The position numbers were made by a program, and so were the translations under genes. The notes beneath the pieces were generated by a model that ran no database searches, had not been told where the DNA came from, and saw only the letters and a list, made by a program, of their open reading frames with translations. 64,000 nucleotides of DNA from Theobroma cacao (taxonomy: Eukaryota; Streptophyta; Magnoliopsida; Malvales; Malvaceae): contig NC_030856.1 in the NCBI RefSeq assembly GCF_000208745.1, forward strand, positions 2,277,659-2,341,658, given 5' to 3'. Below, piece after piece: positions 36,498 to 48,213 of the stretch (within the stretch, counting starts at the first letter, position 1; each line of letters opens with the position of its first letter).

Positions 36498-39070
36498 AAT
36501 TTTGCCAAAACGGAAAAAGTAACTGAGATAAGGTGATTCTTTGATGATTTGATACCGAAAAGCAATTTCTATGAGTAAAAAGTTTTACAATGGAGGCAAA
36601 AGCAATTACGAAATGTTTGGAAAGTATCTTACCTTCGCAAGAATACTTTTATGAAATATGTGAATCACAGGAGAACTAATTGTCAAACCGACCAACTTGT
36701 AAAGTGAAAATGCTGCACAAGTAGAAATTATCCACTGGTCATGTGTATAGTAATTAGAAATATATCTCACATGTTAGAGTAAAAGCATAGTATTATGATT
36801 CTATAAAATACTTTCTCAAAATTTAAAATATCCATTGATTTCAGTTTTTTCCTAATAACTACAGATTTTATTTAACCATCGTTGTCATGGCTGGGAAAGA
36901 AGTAAAATGCAAATTAATTAATTTTATTTGCCAACTGAAGAAATCAAGATGTCTAAAGAGAAATATAAAGCATAGCAAAAATTATATATGGAGAAGCTTA
37001 CATCACTTCGAATGGATCTTCAAAAGCTGCATGGACTTTTTCTTCACCAACTCTGAAGATCGGGAAAGTAAAATTGAGGACTTCTTTCTTTAGATAGAAA
37101 GCAGAGAAATCAAAATCAGAGAGCAAGAGGCTTTCGGTTTTTTGTTTTTTTGGGGGCTTTGTGGAGCTAAGGAAAGGAAAAGTTGGGATCAAAGAACAGT
37201 TTTTTTTGTCTGAGTTTAAAGAAAATGAGGAAAGTAGAAACCAATGAAAATAAACCAACAGAGATGCTTTCTTTTTTTGAGTTGAAAGAAAAGCGGAAAT
37301 ATCAAGGAAAATGAAATGGAAGAGTAAGGCAGAAATCAAACAGTGTTTGGTGTAGTGTAGCTGGCAGATGCGGAGATGATAGAAGAAGAAGCTTGAATGG
37401 AAACTCTACGGAGACAAAGTAGTAAGAGTAGGTGTAGGAAATTTGGAGTACTAAAATTCAAATTAGGAACAATGGAAAAATATTAGCAACTTGGCTCACA
37501 GTCCCCATGTAAGATTCTCTTTTCTTTGATAATCTAGCTACAATGCGAAAGCTAATGCTGTACTTTGAGAAAGTTTGTTTTGTTTATTGTTTTTCGGTTG
37601 GCTTTTCTATAGTTAGTCTGTCCTCCTTTTGTTTTTTCTTCCTTGGTTATGGCGGTCCTCGAGACTCAAATGTTTATTTCTGCCTTTGGCCAGCATGAGC
37701 TATCAACATTATTATATAATTTGAGGGTTTTTGTTTACTACTGGGACAATTGCATGTGAATATGTTAGATATTTTATTCCAATTTTAATTGGGAATCGGT
37801 AAAATTTCATTAGTCAAAAATTATTGGGTAATTAAATTTATTTAAAGGGTAAATATACTTAATGATTAAGAGTTTTTGATGGGTAGGAGTTCATGGTGAC
37901 AAAGTAATATGGTTTTATAAATATGGAGTGGGTCTAAAACTTTAAAATTAAGATAGAAATGCAATATATTTTTGAAATCAAGTTTTTTTTTTTTTAATTT
38001 GAGAAAAAGGGATTCAAACCTTACTCTTTATGCAGGAGATCATGCACTAATCAATAACCCAAATGCACATATGCATATTTTTGAAATCAAGTTTTTTGTG
38101 AGAGTTTCACAAAATTGTAGAGATGTGAGAAAAGAGTACGGGAAACACAGGTTGCATGAGATCCAAGGTATTGTAAACCTTGAACTAGTGGGAATAATTA
38201 TTTATATACCTTTCTCTCTTCCAAAATATTGTTATTATTAGAAATTTAGAAGTAGAGTTATACGTACGTTGATCCTTCATTTGGTTTCAAAATTTTTTTT
38301 CCTTTTTTAAGTTAATTTCCTTTTTAAAGAAATTATATTATGTGGCCGAAGGACATGAGCTCTTAGTGAAATTGTATTTATGTTGCTGAAATCAAATAGA
38401 AACTAAAAGAAATATCATCAAAAACAGGGGTCAAAGGCTTTTACCTTTTTTATATTGATGCTTATTCCAACTTTCATATTTTAGCTTTTTCCTTTATATT
38501 TGGTCTTTGAGGTGATGGCCTTGGAGTGGTAATGCCTTCTTCCAACAATTACTAGTCACCAATTGTGATCAGGGTTGTTAATTAATCCAAGAACCTTAAA
38601 TTTGAGACTTTAATTATTTCTTCTCATAAATTTTGGATATCAAAAGTTCGAACATATCAAAATTAATTATGAGAATTTCACTCTAAATTAAAATTAATTA
38701 ATTAATACTTTTCATTCCAAATATAAGGTTTGAAAACAACGTTTTAATGTTTATTCTTGGACCAAAAAATTTTGTTGCCTAGTGCCAAAACTATCTCTAG
38801 CTTTTAGTTTGGATTGGGGAAGACCCTTGTAGGACTCAAATAGTCAAATAAATTCGTCTTAGGATCTTGGGCTTTGGTTGAAAGTGCAAGACCTTTGACC
38901 TGAAATGCCTCTTGTATTCCACAACTTTTGATTTTTAATTCTATCAAATCTAGGATGCATTTTCCCTAATCTTTTCCTTTTCTAATACAATAATCCCAAC
39001 CACCACAGCTTTTGCTAGTGGAAAATGGAATTATCCATTCACTTTTTTATTATTTTTATTTTATTATCCA
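36498..39070. repeat. Segmental duplication, copy 2 (CNL 5' flank, coding part lost)
   Basis: It matches 16255-19070. At 36498-36530 a few CNL bases (TTTTGCCAAAACGGAAAAAGTAACTG in diverged form) are joined directly to the leader region beginning ATTCTTTGATGAT. About 65 bp that contain the start codon in copy 1 are missing, and no CC or NB-ARC sequence follows. The remains of a former CNL gene head therefore lie immediately upstream of the large CNL. A LINE tail piece lies around 37870-37940. An internal insertion with a T-run occurs near 37980-38080. Confidence 0.75.
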
Positions 39071-39607
39071 AGAACAGATGCAGCAAAGACAATTGGTATT
39101 CTTCCAAGTCTTTTTTTATTGTTATTTTCTTTTATTCAAATAACAATGAACCCAAACATATTTGCTTTATGGAATTATTGGCCTCACTTTTTCATTTCTT
39201 TCTTTTTTTAAAAAATATTTTAACAAGTAAAAATATCTCACTCTAAAGTCTTATATTATTAAGCACACAATATGTGTTGATGATTATTAAAGGGAGATTG
39301 ATAAGTAAATCCATCATCTCAAGGAGAAATTTCATTTAAAAAAATGATTAGCATTGAGAAAAATATTGGCAACTTGGTGATTAATAATCAATTCATTATT
39401 AATAAGAGTAGGAAGTTTGGAAAAAAATATTGGCGACTTGGTGGTGAATAATGAATTGATTATTAATAAGAGTAGGTGTAGGAGTAGGACATATGGATAG
39501 ATTATTGGCAACATGACTCAACGTCGTCCCATTGAGAAAGCTACAATGCCAAAGCTACTTTCATACATTGAACAAGTTTGTTTTATTTACTGTTTTCCAG
39601 CTATAAT
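39071..39607. repeat. Local repeat unit R, copy 2, left part
   Basis: The blocks match 19100-19700. The unit is split by the LTR insertion at 39608 within TTTTCCAGCTATAAT, and resumes at 42930 (AATCCAAAACATCG). The unbroken arrangement is seen at 55905-55925. Confidence 0.65.
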
Positions 39608-42600
39608 TGAAATACCCCATACTTTGATATGGTGATAAATAAAGTTGATCGAATGCAAATTGAGGTCAATTAAAATGTTTAGAAGTGATAAAAGACGAAA
39701 GGAGTAGTTTAGGATAAAATATTTCGCAAGTGAGAAAATAATAATAAAATAATAATAATTTTATTGGAGGAGAATTTGTGAGATAAAAGGTGATTCGGAA
39801 GTCAAGTGAGGCATAATAAGGTATTTTGGGTACGAAAGAGACAAGATACAATTTTTAGAATAAAATAATATTTTATTAGTAAAATAATATTAAAATATTA
39901 ATATTTAGCCGGATGTCGAAGTCAATCAAGAAGAAGGATCATATGGTTGATCCAAGTGGGGGAGAAGATGACAAGCGCGACTGTATAAAAATATTTGTCA
40001 TGACATACATGTGATGGAAAGCATGTTTGCATGCTAAGAGAGTCCCGAAAAATTTACAAAAGTCGGTATTGTACCTAGATGTACAACAAAGTTGATTTAA
40101 GCCTCGAACTAGATCAAATAGAGAATTTACGATGAAATTAAGAATTTTAAAGTCCCAGAATGGTTTAATATGGTGATTTAGAGTTCTAGGATCAATTTGG
40201 AGTCAAATCGGAATTTTCGCTATCTAGGGACAAAATGGTCATTTGCCACCTAGGGACAAAATGAGAATTTTAGAAAAGATTTTTTTGGCCCCATTTGACT
40301 TATTGGAGTATAATTTGACTTATTGGAGTAAGATTTGAGGTTTAGAAGTGAAAAATTTTAATTTCGGTATAATTTGGAGTAAAAGGGTAAAATGGTAATT
40401 TTGCCACCCTAGGGGCAAAATTATAATTTTTCACCACCAGGACATTTTTCCAGCACATGGTCTTCCTTTATCCTCATTTTGACCATTGACTAATTGTGTG
40501 GTGGAGATAAAAAGGATTAAAATTTTTAAAGTTTTAAAAACGGGGCAATGACATGATGCCATGTGTCATGCCTTTATTAATTTATTATTTTCCTTTTTAA
40601 AAGGCACAAAAATCAGCTCATCTTCCACCCCATGGCCGGCCAAACCAGCAAGAAGAGAGAGAAAACAAAAACAAAACCCTAGAGAGAGAAAATCAAAGAA
40701 AAAGTGTGAATTTTCAAGGAAATTAAGTGAAAAAGGTGAGATTTTTTCTATTAAGCTTGAGTTTTCTTATTCCCAAGCATTTCTCTTTATTTTCCATGAT
40801 TAAATTACATGTTTTCATGATAAATTCAATTCTGAAAAAATGGGTTAGGAGAGAGAAAGTTGTTAGATTAATTTGATTTTAAGTTATGTTAGTGTTTTAA
40901 GTTAGTTTAGCATATTTAGAAACAAAACAACAAGAAAAGAATTTATTTTCTCTCACAATCATTAATGGCCGAATTTATCATGTGTTGAGTGGGGATAAAT
41001 TTGATTTTCATTTTAGGAGAATTGGTTAAGAAATGATGAATTATGAGCCTAGAAAAATAATGAAAATTTTCGAAGCAAAAATACGATTTTTACCCACTAG
41101 GGGTATTTTCGTAATTTGCTATCAAGATTAATAAATTGAATCTTATTCACAGTCATGGAGGTAATTTAGTTATAATTGGAGTGTAGAAAGTGAGAAGAAT
41201 TGATTTGGAGTTAAATTGGAGATAATAGGCCGAATTAGGTCAACACCGCATTTAAGCGATAGTCGGATAAGTTGTATATCCTATCATGCATATATACCGA
41301 GCCTGAATTGATTTTATAATGGTCAAGCATTGATGTGATGAATTATGTATTGTAGATTGTGGATAGGTGGTGAGCAAAGTACACTGGTAAAAGTACAGAA
41401 ATTGTGCTTGGAGATTGGGATTAGGAGTACATCGACTCCTAGAATAGTGAGTGAACTTATTATCGTCTTAATTATCTAGAGTAGTTTTATACAACTATGT
41501 GGTTTTATGGAAAATGGGTTTAAATGGTAAATTGCTATGTTTTAAGAGAAATTGTGATTTTATAAAATGATTTTATAAATTTTCTGAAAAATCGAATACT
41601 GATTTTGAAAATAAAGTAATTGGAGACTGCCTGCTTGTGTTGCAAATTTATGGTTTTGAATTGAATGGCTTATGACAATAAATGAGCATGAATGGCTAAA
41701 CTAATTTTGGTGTTAGAATTATTTATACTGTGTATTCAGCCTTGAGAGGCTAGGTTGCGAAAAATTACCATGTCATGCTAGAATGAATTTTATTGATTGG
41801 TGGGTTATATATTAATTATTTACTGTAGAGGGAGTTTTGTGGACTAGCCTATTAGAGGGGCACGGTAAACTCCATTATATTATTACCTCGAACGGAGAGG
41901 CGCGTAGGGTATCTCCTGGGGTAAAGCTTAGGGTTCACTTCACGCCAAACCACCACGTGAAGGGGAACTCAGCCAATGCCAAGGACCGGCTGTATTTTTC
42001 TCAAACTAAAATATATGTTAAGTGTATACAAAATTTGAACAGCCTTGACGGACTCGGTTAGATGCCCTGCGCAAGGTATCACCGAGTATGAGTTTTGGCA
42101 CGAGCCAAAGTTTTAAGAAATTCTTAAGCCAAGTTGATTACTCGATTTTTATGGATTGATTTTATTTGGTTGAAATGAGTTGAAAGGTAATGAAATTACA
42201 GTATAATGATTTATTTTAATTATCTCAATTTACTCGACTTTAGATAGTTTAGATGGTATTTGTTTACTCACTGAGATTTTATAATCTCACCACCCTCATT
42301 TCCTCACATTTCAGGCTCGAGGAATTCCATAGTTAGCTGACTTTGACAAAGACCTTCATTTGGACTCGAATCGGTAAAAGCTGTAAGTTTCCAGATTTCG
42401 ATGCATTTTGTTAGATGTGCGCCCACGTGTCACTGTAAAAGAAATTTTATACTTTGGTTATTTGCTTTATAGTATATATAAATATAATTAACTTTTACGC
42501 TATAAGAATTATATACCGATAGTTTTATGAAAATTATTTTATAAGAAAATAGTTTATTTTATTGAATATTTTTATTATATTCAAATGGTCAAATTTTCAC

Positions 42601-42929
42601 TTCAAATGAACGTTTTAGATATTTAATTTATTTTTAAATCATTAAATATATATTTTCGGCTTACCTACTACATTTTTAGCAAGTTTCGAGGTTTTCGACA
42701 AAAATGACGAAAATGCCCCTGTGAGCCAAAAAAAAATATGTTATGTTATGATTTGAAAATGATTTGTAATCCTTCGTATGTTGATATTTGATAACTATTG
42801 ATCACCAGGGAAGTGCAAAAGCTGATACGAGAGCCTTGCGAGGTTTCGATTGACATTCGGGGTGAAGAATGTTTGTCGAGGCTTCGCGGCGGTTGTCATG
42901 GGCTCGATGGGGAGTTCCGGGTCGTGACA
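39608..42929 (+). mobile_element. Solo LTR of a long-LTR retrotransposon, 3.3 kb
   Basis: The element starts TGAAATACCCC and ends GTCGTGACA, with a perfect 5-bp target duplication ATAAT (39603-39607, 42930-42934). The empty site exists at 55910-55920. TG...CA ends plus a 5-bp duplication define an LTR. There is no internal domain or second LTR, so it is a solo LTR left by recombination. Inside are a TTTTTAAAAGGCAC promoter-like site near 40595, a leader with AACCCTAGAGAGAG and a possible splice donor (AAAAGGTGAG). No gag or pol is seen. It is related to 48214-51002. Confidence 0.85.
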
Positions 42930-44010
42930 ATAATCCAAAACATCGTTAGAGATCCTTTCATTTCACAACTTTCATGCAAAACAAAAGCTTGGCAAATGAA
43001 CAACATCATTATTTCTTCAACTTAAATTTTTTTAATGATTCACGATAATCTTTTTTATTTAAAAGGTTCACAATAATCTTCTTTATTTCCTCTCAATTCT
43101 ATCAATTTTAAAGTGGAAGACCCTTGACCTGAAATGCCTCTTGTATTCCACAACTTTTGATTTTTAATTCTATCAAATCTAGGATGCATTTTCCCTAATC
43201 TTTTCCTTTTCTAATATAATAATCCCAACCACCAAAGCTTTTGCTAGTGGAACATGGAATTATCCATTCACTTTTGAATTAATTTTATTTTATTATCCAA
43301 ACAAAGGTGCAGCAAACACTTGGTATTCTTGCAAGCCTTTTTTTATTTTTATTTTTTTTCTCAGCAAGTGATTTCTTGTTATTATTTTCTTTTATTCAAA
43401 TAACAATGGACCCAAACATCTTTTGTTTTATGAAATTATTAGCGTCACTTTTCATTTTTTTCTTTTATTTAAAATATATTTTAACAAGTAATAATATCTC
43501 ACTCTAAAGCCTTATATTATTAAAGCATGTTATATGTGTTGATGATTACTAAAGAGAGATAGATAAGGAAATCCATCATCTCAAGGAGAAATTTCAATTA
43601 AAAAATGACCAACATTCAGAAAAATATTGGCAACGTGGTGATTAATAATCAATTGATTATTAATAACAGTAGGCGTAGGACATACCGAAAAATATTGCCA
43701 ACTTGGTGATTAATAATCAATTGATTATTATAATAAGAGTAGGTTTAGGACATACCGAAAAATATTGGCAACTTGGGTCAACGTCGTGCCATTGAGAAGG
43801 CTACAATGCCAAAGCTACTTGCATACACTGAGAAGTTTGTTTTATTTGTTGTTTTCCAGCTAGAATCCAAAACATTGTTAGAGATCCTTTGATTTGACAA
43901 CTTCCATACAAAACAAAACCTAGGCAGATGAACAACATCATTATTTCTTCAACTTTGATTTATTAATAATCAAATTAATTTCATTTAACATTTATAAAAA
44001 ATAGAGCTTA
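42930..44010. repeat. Local repeat unit R, end of copy 2 and copy 3
   Basis: 42930-43100 completes the unit split by the LTR. 43100-44000 is another copy, with blocks CCCTTGACCTGAAATGCCTC, TTTTGCTAGTGGAACATGG, TTGGCAACGTGGTGATTAAT (the latter twice, 43630 and 43700), CCATTGAGAAGGCTAC and TTTCCAGCTAGAATCC. There is no gene. Confidence 0.65.
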
Positions 44011-44243
44011 ACCTTGAGAAAAATGAAATTCAGATACATCTATAGTGTATATTTTTTTCATAAACTCCTTTACCCTTTTCATAATAAGATATCCGGTCAT
44101 ATTCACGCGTTCTTTGCATTGAACAAACTATTTACAGAGAACTTGCTCTAATTTCAGGAATTTTGCAATTTTGTGTTGTTTGGCATCATCTTTTTCAATG
44201 TGGACTGATAAATACTCTGATTACCTCTTATTGTAAAATCAAG
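44011..44243 (-). pseudogene. CENP-B/Tigger-type DNA-binding gene relic, copy 1
   Basis: On the minus strand one frame reads SEYLSVHIEKDDAKQHKIAKF, stop, FVQCKERVNMTGYLIMKRVKEF and EFHFSQG-stop. This is the HTH CENPB-type region found in plant Tigger-like/jerky-type proteins, where the stops are normally Trp. The N-terminal half is lost here. It is a decayed copy inside repeat unit R. Confidence 0.6.
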
Positions 44244-45190
44244 GAAAATAAAATGAAAGAGTAGGTTTTGTTGAGTCAATAGAAGAGCAAGGGAAAAACC
44301 AAACAAAATCTTGGGATAGTGTAGCTTGCAGATGCGGAGATGATACAAGAAGATGCTTGAATGGTAACTCTATGAAGACAAAGTAATAAGAGAAGGTATA
44401 GGAAAAATGGGGAAATATTGGCAACTTGGGTCAAAGTCGACCCATGTGAGTTTCCCCACTAATTAATAAACAAATATTATTCTATGTTCTTTGATTATAA
44501 CTAGCTACAATGTGAAAGCTAGTGCTATACATTGCGAAAGTTGTTTAATTTATTGTCTTATATTGGCTTTTCTCTATTTTTATCCCCTTCATAAGCCCTC
44601 ATGTCTTCAATTTCTTACTCTTTTTCCTTCTGAAAAAGCAGCAGCTCGCGTGAGTGAAAGTAGGTAAGAATTAAGCAGCTAGCTGCACAATTCCTGGCGT
44701 GAAGCATGGTTCACTTTTTGTCTATGGAAATGCATTCTCCTTTTACAATAAATAGATTAATCATCAATTGATTACATTTCACACTTTGTTTAAGAAGTAG
44801 TAGCCTAATCCCACCCACATACATAATATTAAAATAAAACAAGAGCATTTACTTGGTTAATTGATTGCTAGCCAACTTGACGGGGACTTTTGCATTTACC
44901 TCGATATATCATTCTACTCATTCTTTGAATTCCTCTTGATAAACTGACTGCTCTTTTAAAAAGATTATAACAATTAATCAATCTTTAATCATTATGACTA
45001 AAATAAGTCTTCTGTCTTATCAAGGTTAAAGACTTGGATCAACATTATGTACCAATGTCATCATCAATTTATGACAAATTTGCTTTTCAAAAAAACCAAA
45101 AAAAAAAATTTCCTGTATACTTGCTCTTGGAGATGGTGGCCTTGGAGTAGCAATGACTTCGTCCAATAATTACTAGTCACCAATTGTGAT
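44244..45190. repeat. Mixed duplicated flank DNA
   Basis: 44225-44560 matches the CNL-flank duplication at about 17650-17900 (AGTGTAGCTTGCAGATG, GGAGATGATACAAGAAGATGC). 44850-44945 matches 19855-19945 and 57005-57100 (GATTGCTAGCCAACTTGACGG). No gene is supported. Confidence 0.5.
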
Positions 45191-45492
45191 TTCTTCTGCC
45201 TGGCCTTCTCATGCAGATTTTTAGTTGTTGTTTTCTTGAACCTTTTATGAGGCGGTCCCTTTCTGTCATGCTGTTGGACCCTTTTTCTGGTTGATATTTT
45301 ATAATCTTTCTCCTCTGGGAAGGAGCTTGTACAGAACTTGCATAGGATGATGGTATAGGTGTTAATAGTGTAGAGCTTCCTGCTTCTTGCAAGGTTTTGA
45401 TTGCTGCGGGTTTTTGTAAGGATGTAATGGGATAGCCTTATCCCTTTCTTCTTTTGAAATATAATCTTCTTTCTGCTCTTTAAAAAAAAAAA
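45191..45492 (+). mobile_element. 5'-truncated poly(A)-tailed retroposon
   Basis: The homologous sequence at 38560-38620 runs ACCAATTGTGATCAGGG..., but here about 300 bp of foreign sequence follow ACCAATTGTGAT and end in TCTGCTCTTTAAAAAAAAAAA. A poly(A) tail and one abrupt 5' end suggest a truncated LINE or processed copy; a few target bases were lost. The antisense 71-residue frame in it has no recognised domain. Confidence 0.55.
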
Positions 45493-46796
45493 TTGAGAGT
45501 TTAATTATTTCTTCTCATAAATTTTGGATACAAAAATTTCAAACATATCAAAATTGTTGATGAGAATTTCACTCTGAATTAAAATTAATTAATTATTATA
45601 ATTGGTTCCAAATATAAGGTTCAAAAACAACATTATAATGTTTATTCTTGGACCCCAAACAATTTGTTGTTTAGTCCAGACGATTAATAAAAGTTTATTC
45701 TATATATCCAAAGCTTTTACTTTGGATAGCAAAATTAGATAGGTTTCTTAAACTTACCAAATAAGAAGATATATTGATATTTGGAATTAGATTTATTTGA
45801 TAACAATTAACTTAAATTTGGGGAAGACCCCTGTAGCATTCAACTAAGTCATGTATATTAAAAATATTTTTAATAACACGTTTAAAAATGTGTTATCTTA
45901 ATACAAATTTGTTGTATTGTCTTATGTTCAAAGTAGAAGACCCTTGAACTGAAATGCCTCTTGCATTCCACAACTTTTGATTTTTAATTCTATCAAACCT
46001 AGGATGCATTTCCCTAATCTTTTCCTTTTTAATACTATAATCCCAACTACCACAGCTTTTGCTAGTGGAACATGGAATCATCCATTCACTTTTTAATTAA
46101 TTTTATTTTATTATCCTAGAAAAGGTGTAGCAAAGACTTGGTATTCTTCCAAGTCTTTTATTTTTTATTTTTTTCCTCAGTAAGTCTTTTTTTATTGTTA
46201 TATTTTTTTATTCAAATAACAATGGACCCAAACATCTTTTGCTTTATGAAATTATTGGTCTCACTTTTTCATTTCATTTTTTTTAAATATCTCACTCTAA
46301 AGTCTTATATTATTAAAGCATGTTATATGTGTTGATGATTATTAAAGGGAGAAAGATGAGGAAATCCATCATCTCGAGGAGAAATTTCAATTAAAAAATG
46401 ACCAGCATTGAGAAAAATGTTGGGAACGTGGTGATTAATAATCAATTGATTATTAATAAGAGTAGGCGTAGGACATATCGAAAAATATTGCCAACTTGGT
46501 GATTAATAATCAATTGATTGTTATAATAGGAGTAGGTTTAGGACATATCGAAAAATATTGGCAACTTGGGTCAACGTCGTCCCATTGAGAAAGCTACAAT
46601 GCCAAAGCTACTTGCATACACTGAGAAGGTTGTTTTATTTATTGTTTTCCACCTACAATCAAAAACATTGTTAGAGATCCTTTCATTTCACAACTTCCAT
46701 GCAAAACAAAAGCTAGGCAGATGAACAACAACATTATTTCTTCAACTTTGATTTATTAATAATCAAACTGATTTAATTTAACACTTATCAAAAATA
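45493..46796. repeat. Local repeat unit R, copy 4
   Basis: 45495-45660 matches 38610-38760 and 55280-55430 (CTCATAAATTTTGGATAC). 45930-46760 is a full run of the R blocks, again with the GGTGATTAATAATCAATTG block twice. There is no gene. Confidence 0.6.
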
Positions 46797-47280
46797 CGGA
46801 TCAACCTTGGGGAAAATGAAATTCATACATTTTTACAGTGTACATCTTTTTCATAAACTCCTTTACCTTCTCCATAATTAGATATTTGGTCATATTCACA
46901 CATTCTTTGTATTGAACAAATTACTTATAAAGAACCTTCTTTAGCTCCAGGAATTTTACAATTTTGTATTGTTTGGCATCATTTTTTTCAATGTTGATTG
47001 ATAAATACTCTGATGACCTCTTGATCGTATTTGATAGTGTTGCTTTGCTCACTTGCAAATTAAACTTTTCTAATACTCACTGTTGCAATTGCTTTTGGGT
47101 ACAATTTGAATTTTTTATATTGTATTCACACAATACTTTACGCATTTTATCCATTATTGTTGATTTCCTTACACCATTGAGATGCGAAGCCATTTTATTT
47201 AATCTTACCATTTGTGATATTGTATGTTCTTTTGTATATATGTTTTTGCTGGCCTTAATATTCATGAAGTATATTAATTA
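46797..47280 (-). pseudogene. CENP-B/Tigger-type DNA-binding gene relic, copy 2
   Basis: The minus-strand frame starts near 47265 and reads MASHLNGVRKSTIMDKMRKV, then EYNIKNSNCTQKQLQQ, stop, VLEKFNLQVSKATLSNTIKR, SSEYLSINIEKNDAKQ, LKKVLYK, stop, FVQYKECVNMTKYLIMEKV and EFHFPQG-stop. This is the N-terminal CENP-B-like DNA-binding module of plant Tigger-type genes. Each of the three stops sits where Trp is expected (QQW, YKW, QGW). The downstream DDE region is absent. The sequence upstream of the start carries a doubled AAACCCTA (47281-47292), a telobox-like motif. Confidence 0.72.
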
Positions 47281-48064
47281 AACCCTAAACCCTATATCTT
47301 GATAAATTATTTTTTTATTAATTAATATATTAATTTATAAATTAAATAATATCTCGATTAATTAATAAATTTTCTTGAAGTATTAATTTATAGAAGTTTT
47401 ATTATACTTCACCAACTCCAGAGATCGGGAAACCAAAATTAAGGAAAGGAAGCGTAGCACGGATCAAACAAAAGTAATTTAAGAGAACAATTTTTTTTAT
47501 TTTCTTTTTCTGAGATAAAATAAGACTAGGAAAATGGAAACCAATGAAAATAAACCAACAGAGATGCTTTTCTTTTTTGAAAAGTGAAAAAATAAAGGAA
47601 GAGTAAGGCAGAAATCAAACGAAGTCTTTGGGGTAGTGTAGCCGGTAGACTTGGCGATGATAGAAGACAATGCTTAAACGCAAACTCTATATATGACGAC
47701 GAAGTAATAAGAGTTGGTATAGGAAAATTGGAATACTAATATTCAACTTACGAACAATGGAAAAATGTTGGCAACTTGGTGTTTAATAATCAGTTGATTA
47801 TTAATAAGAGTAGGTGTAGGAAATTTGGAAAAATGTTGGCAACATGGCTCAATGTTGTCCCATTGAGAAAGCTATAATGCCAAAGCTACTTTCATACATT
47901 GAGAAAGTTGGTGTTTTCCAGCTATAATCCACAACACTGTTAGAGATACCTTCATTTCACAACTTCCATACAAAACAAAAGCTTGGCAAATGAACAACAT
48001 CATTATTGGCAATTTAATTTTTTTAAAGATTCAGGATAATCTTCTTTATTTAAAGATTCAAGAG
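47281..48064. repeat. CNL-flank and R-unit fragments
   Basis: 47405-47720 matches the CNL 5' flank duplication (CTTCACCAACTCCAGAGATC, as at 17330 and 37045). 47760-48064 is an R-unit fragment (TTGGCAACTTGGTG, CCCATTGAGAAAGCT, CCAGCTATAATCC). There is no gene. Confidence 0.55.
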
Positions 48065-48213
48065 CAAAGACAAATCCTTCTTTACATATGGGAGGCTCTG
48101 GTCTCCCTAAAATTTTTAAACTTTTTTCTGTATCATATAAATTTTTTTATATATTCTCTTAATTTGACCCCTTCAAAATAATTTTTTATTTAATAATTAA
48201 TACAAATAAAAAA

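Noticed and set aside
46964..47281. 105-residue plus-strand membrane-like frame
   Set aside because: It is antisense to the CENP-B-type relic; its hydrophobic look comes from the reverse complement of a Lys-rich coding sequence.
47281..47292. AAACCCTAAACCCTA as telomeric DNA
   Set aside because: Only two units; more likely a telobox-like motif or chance.
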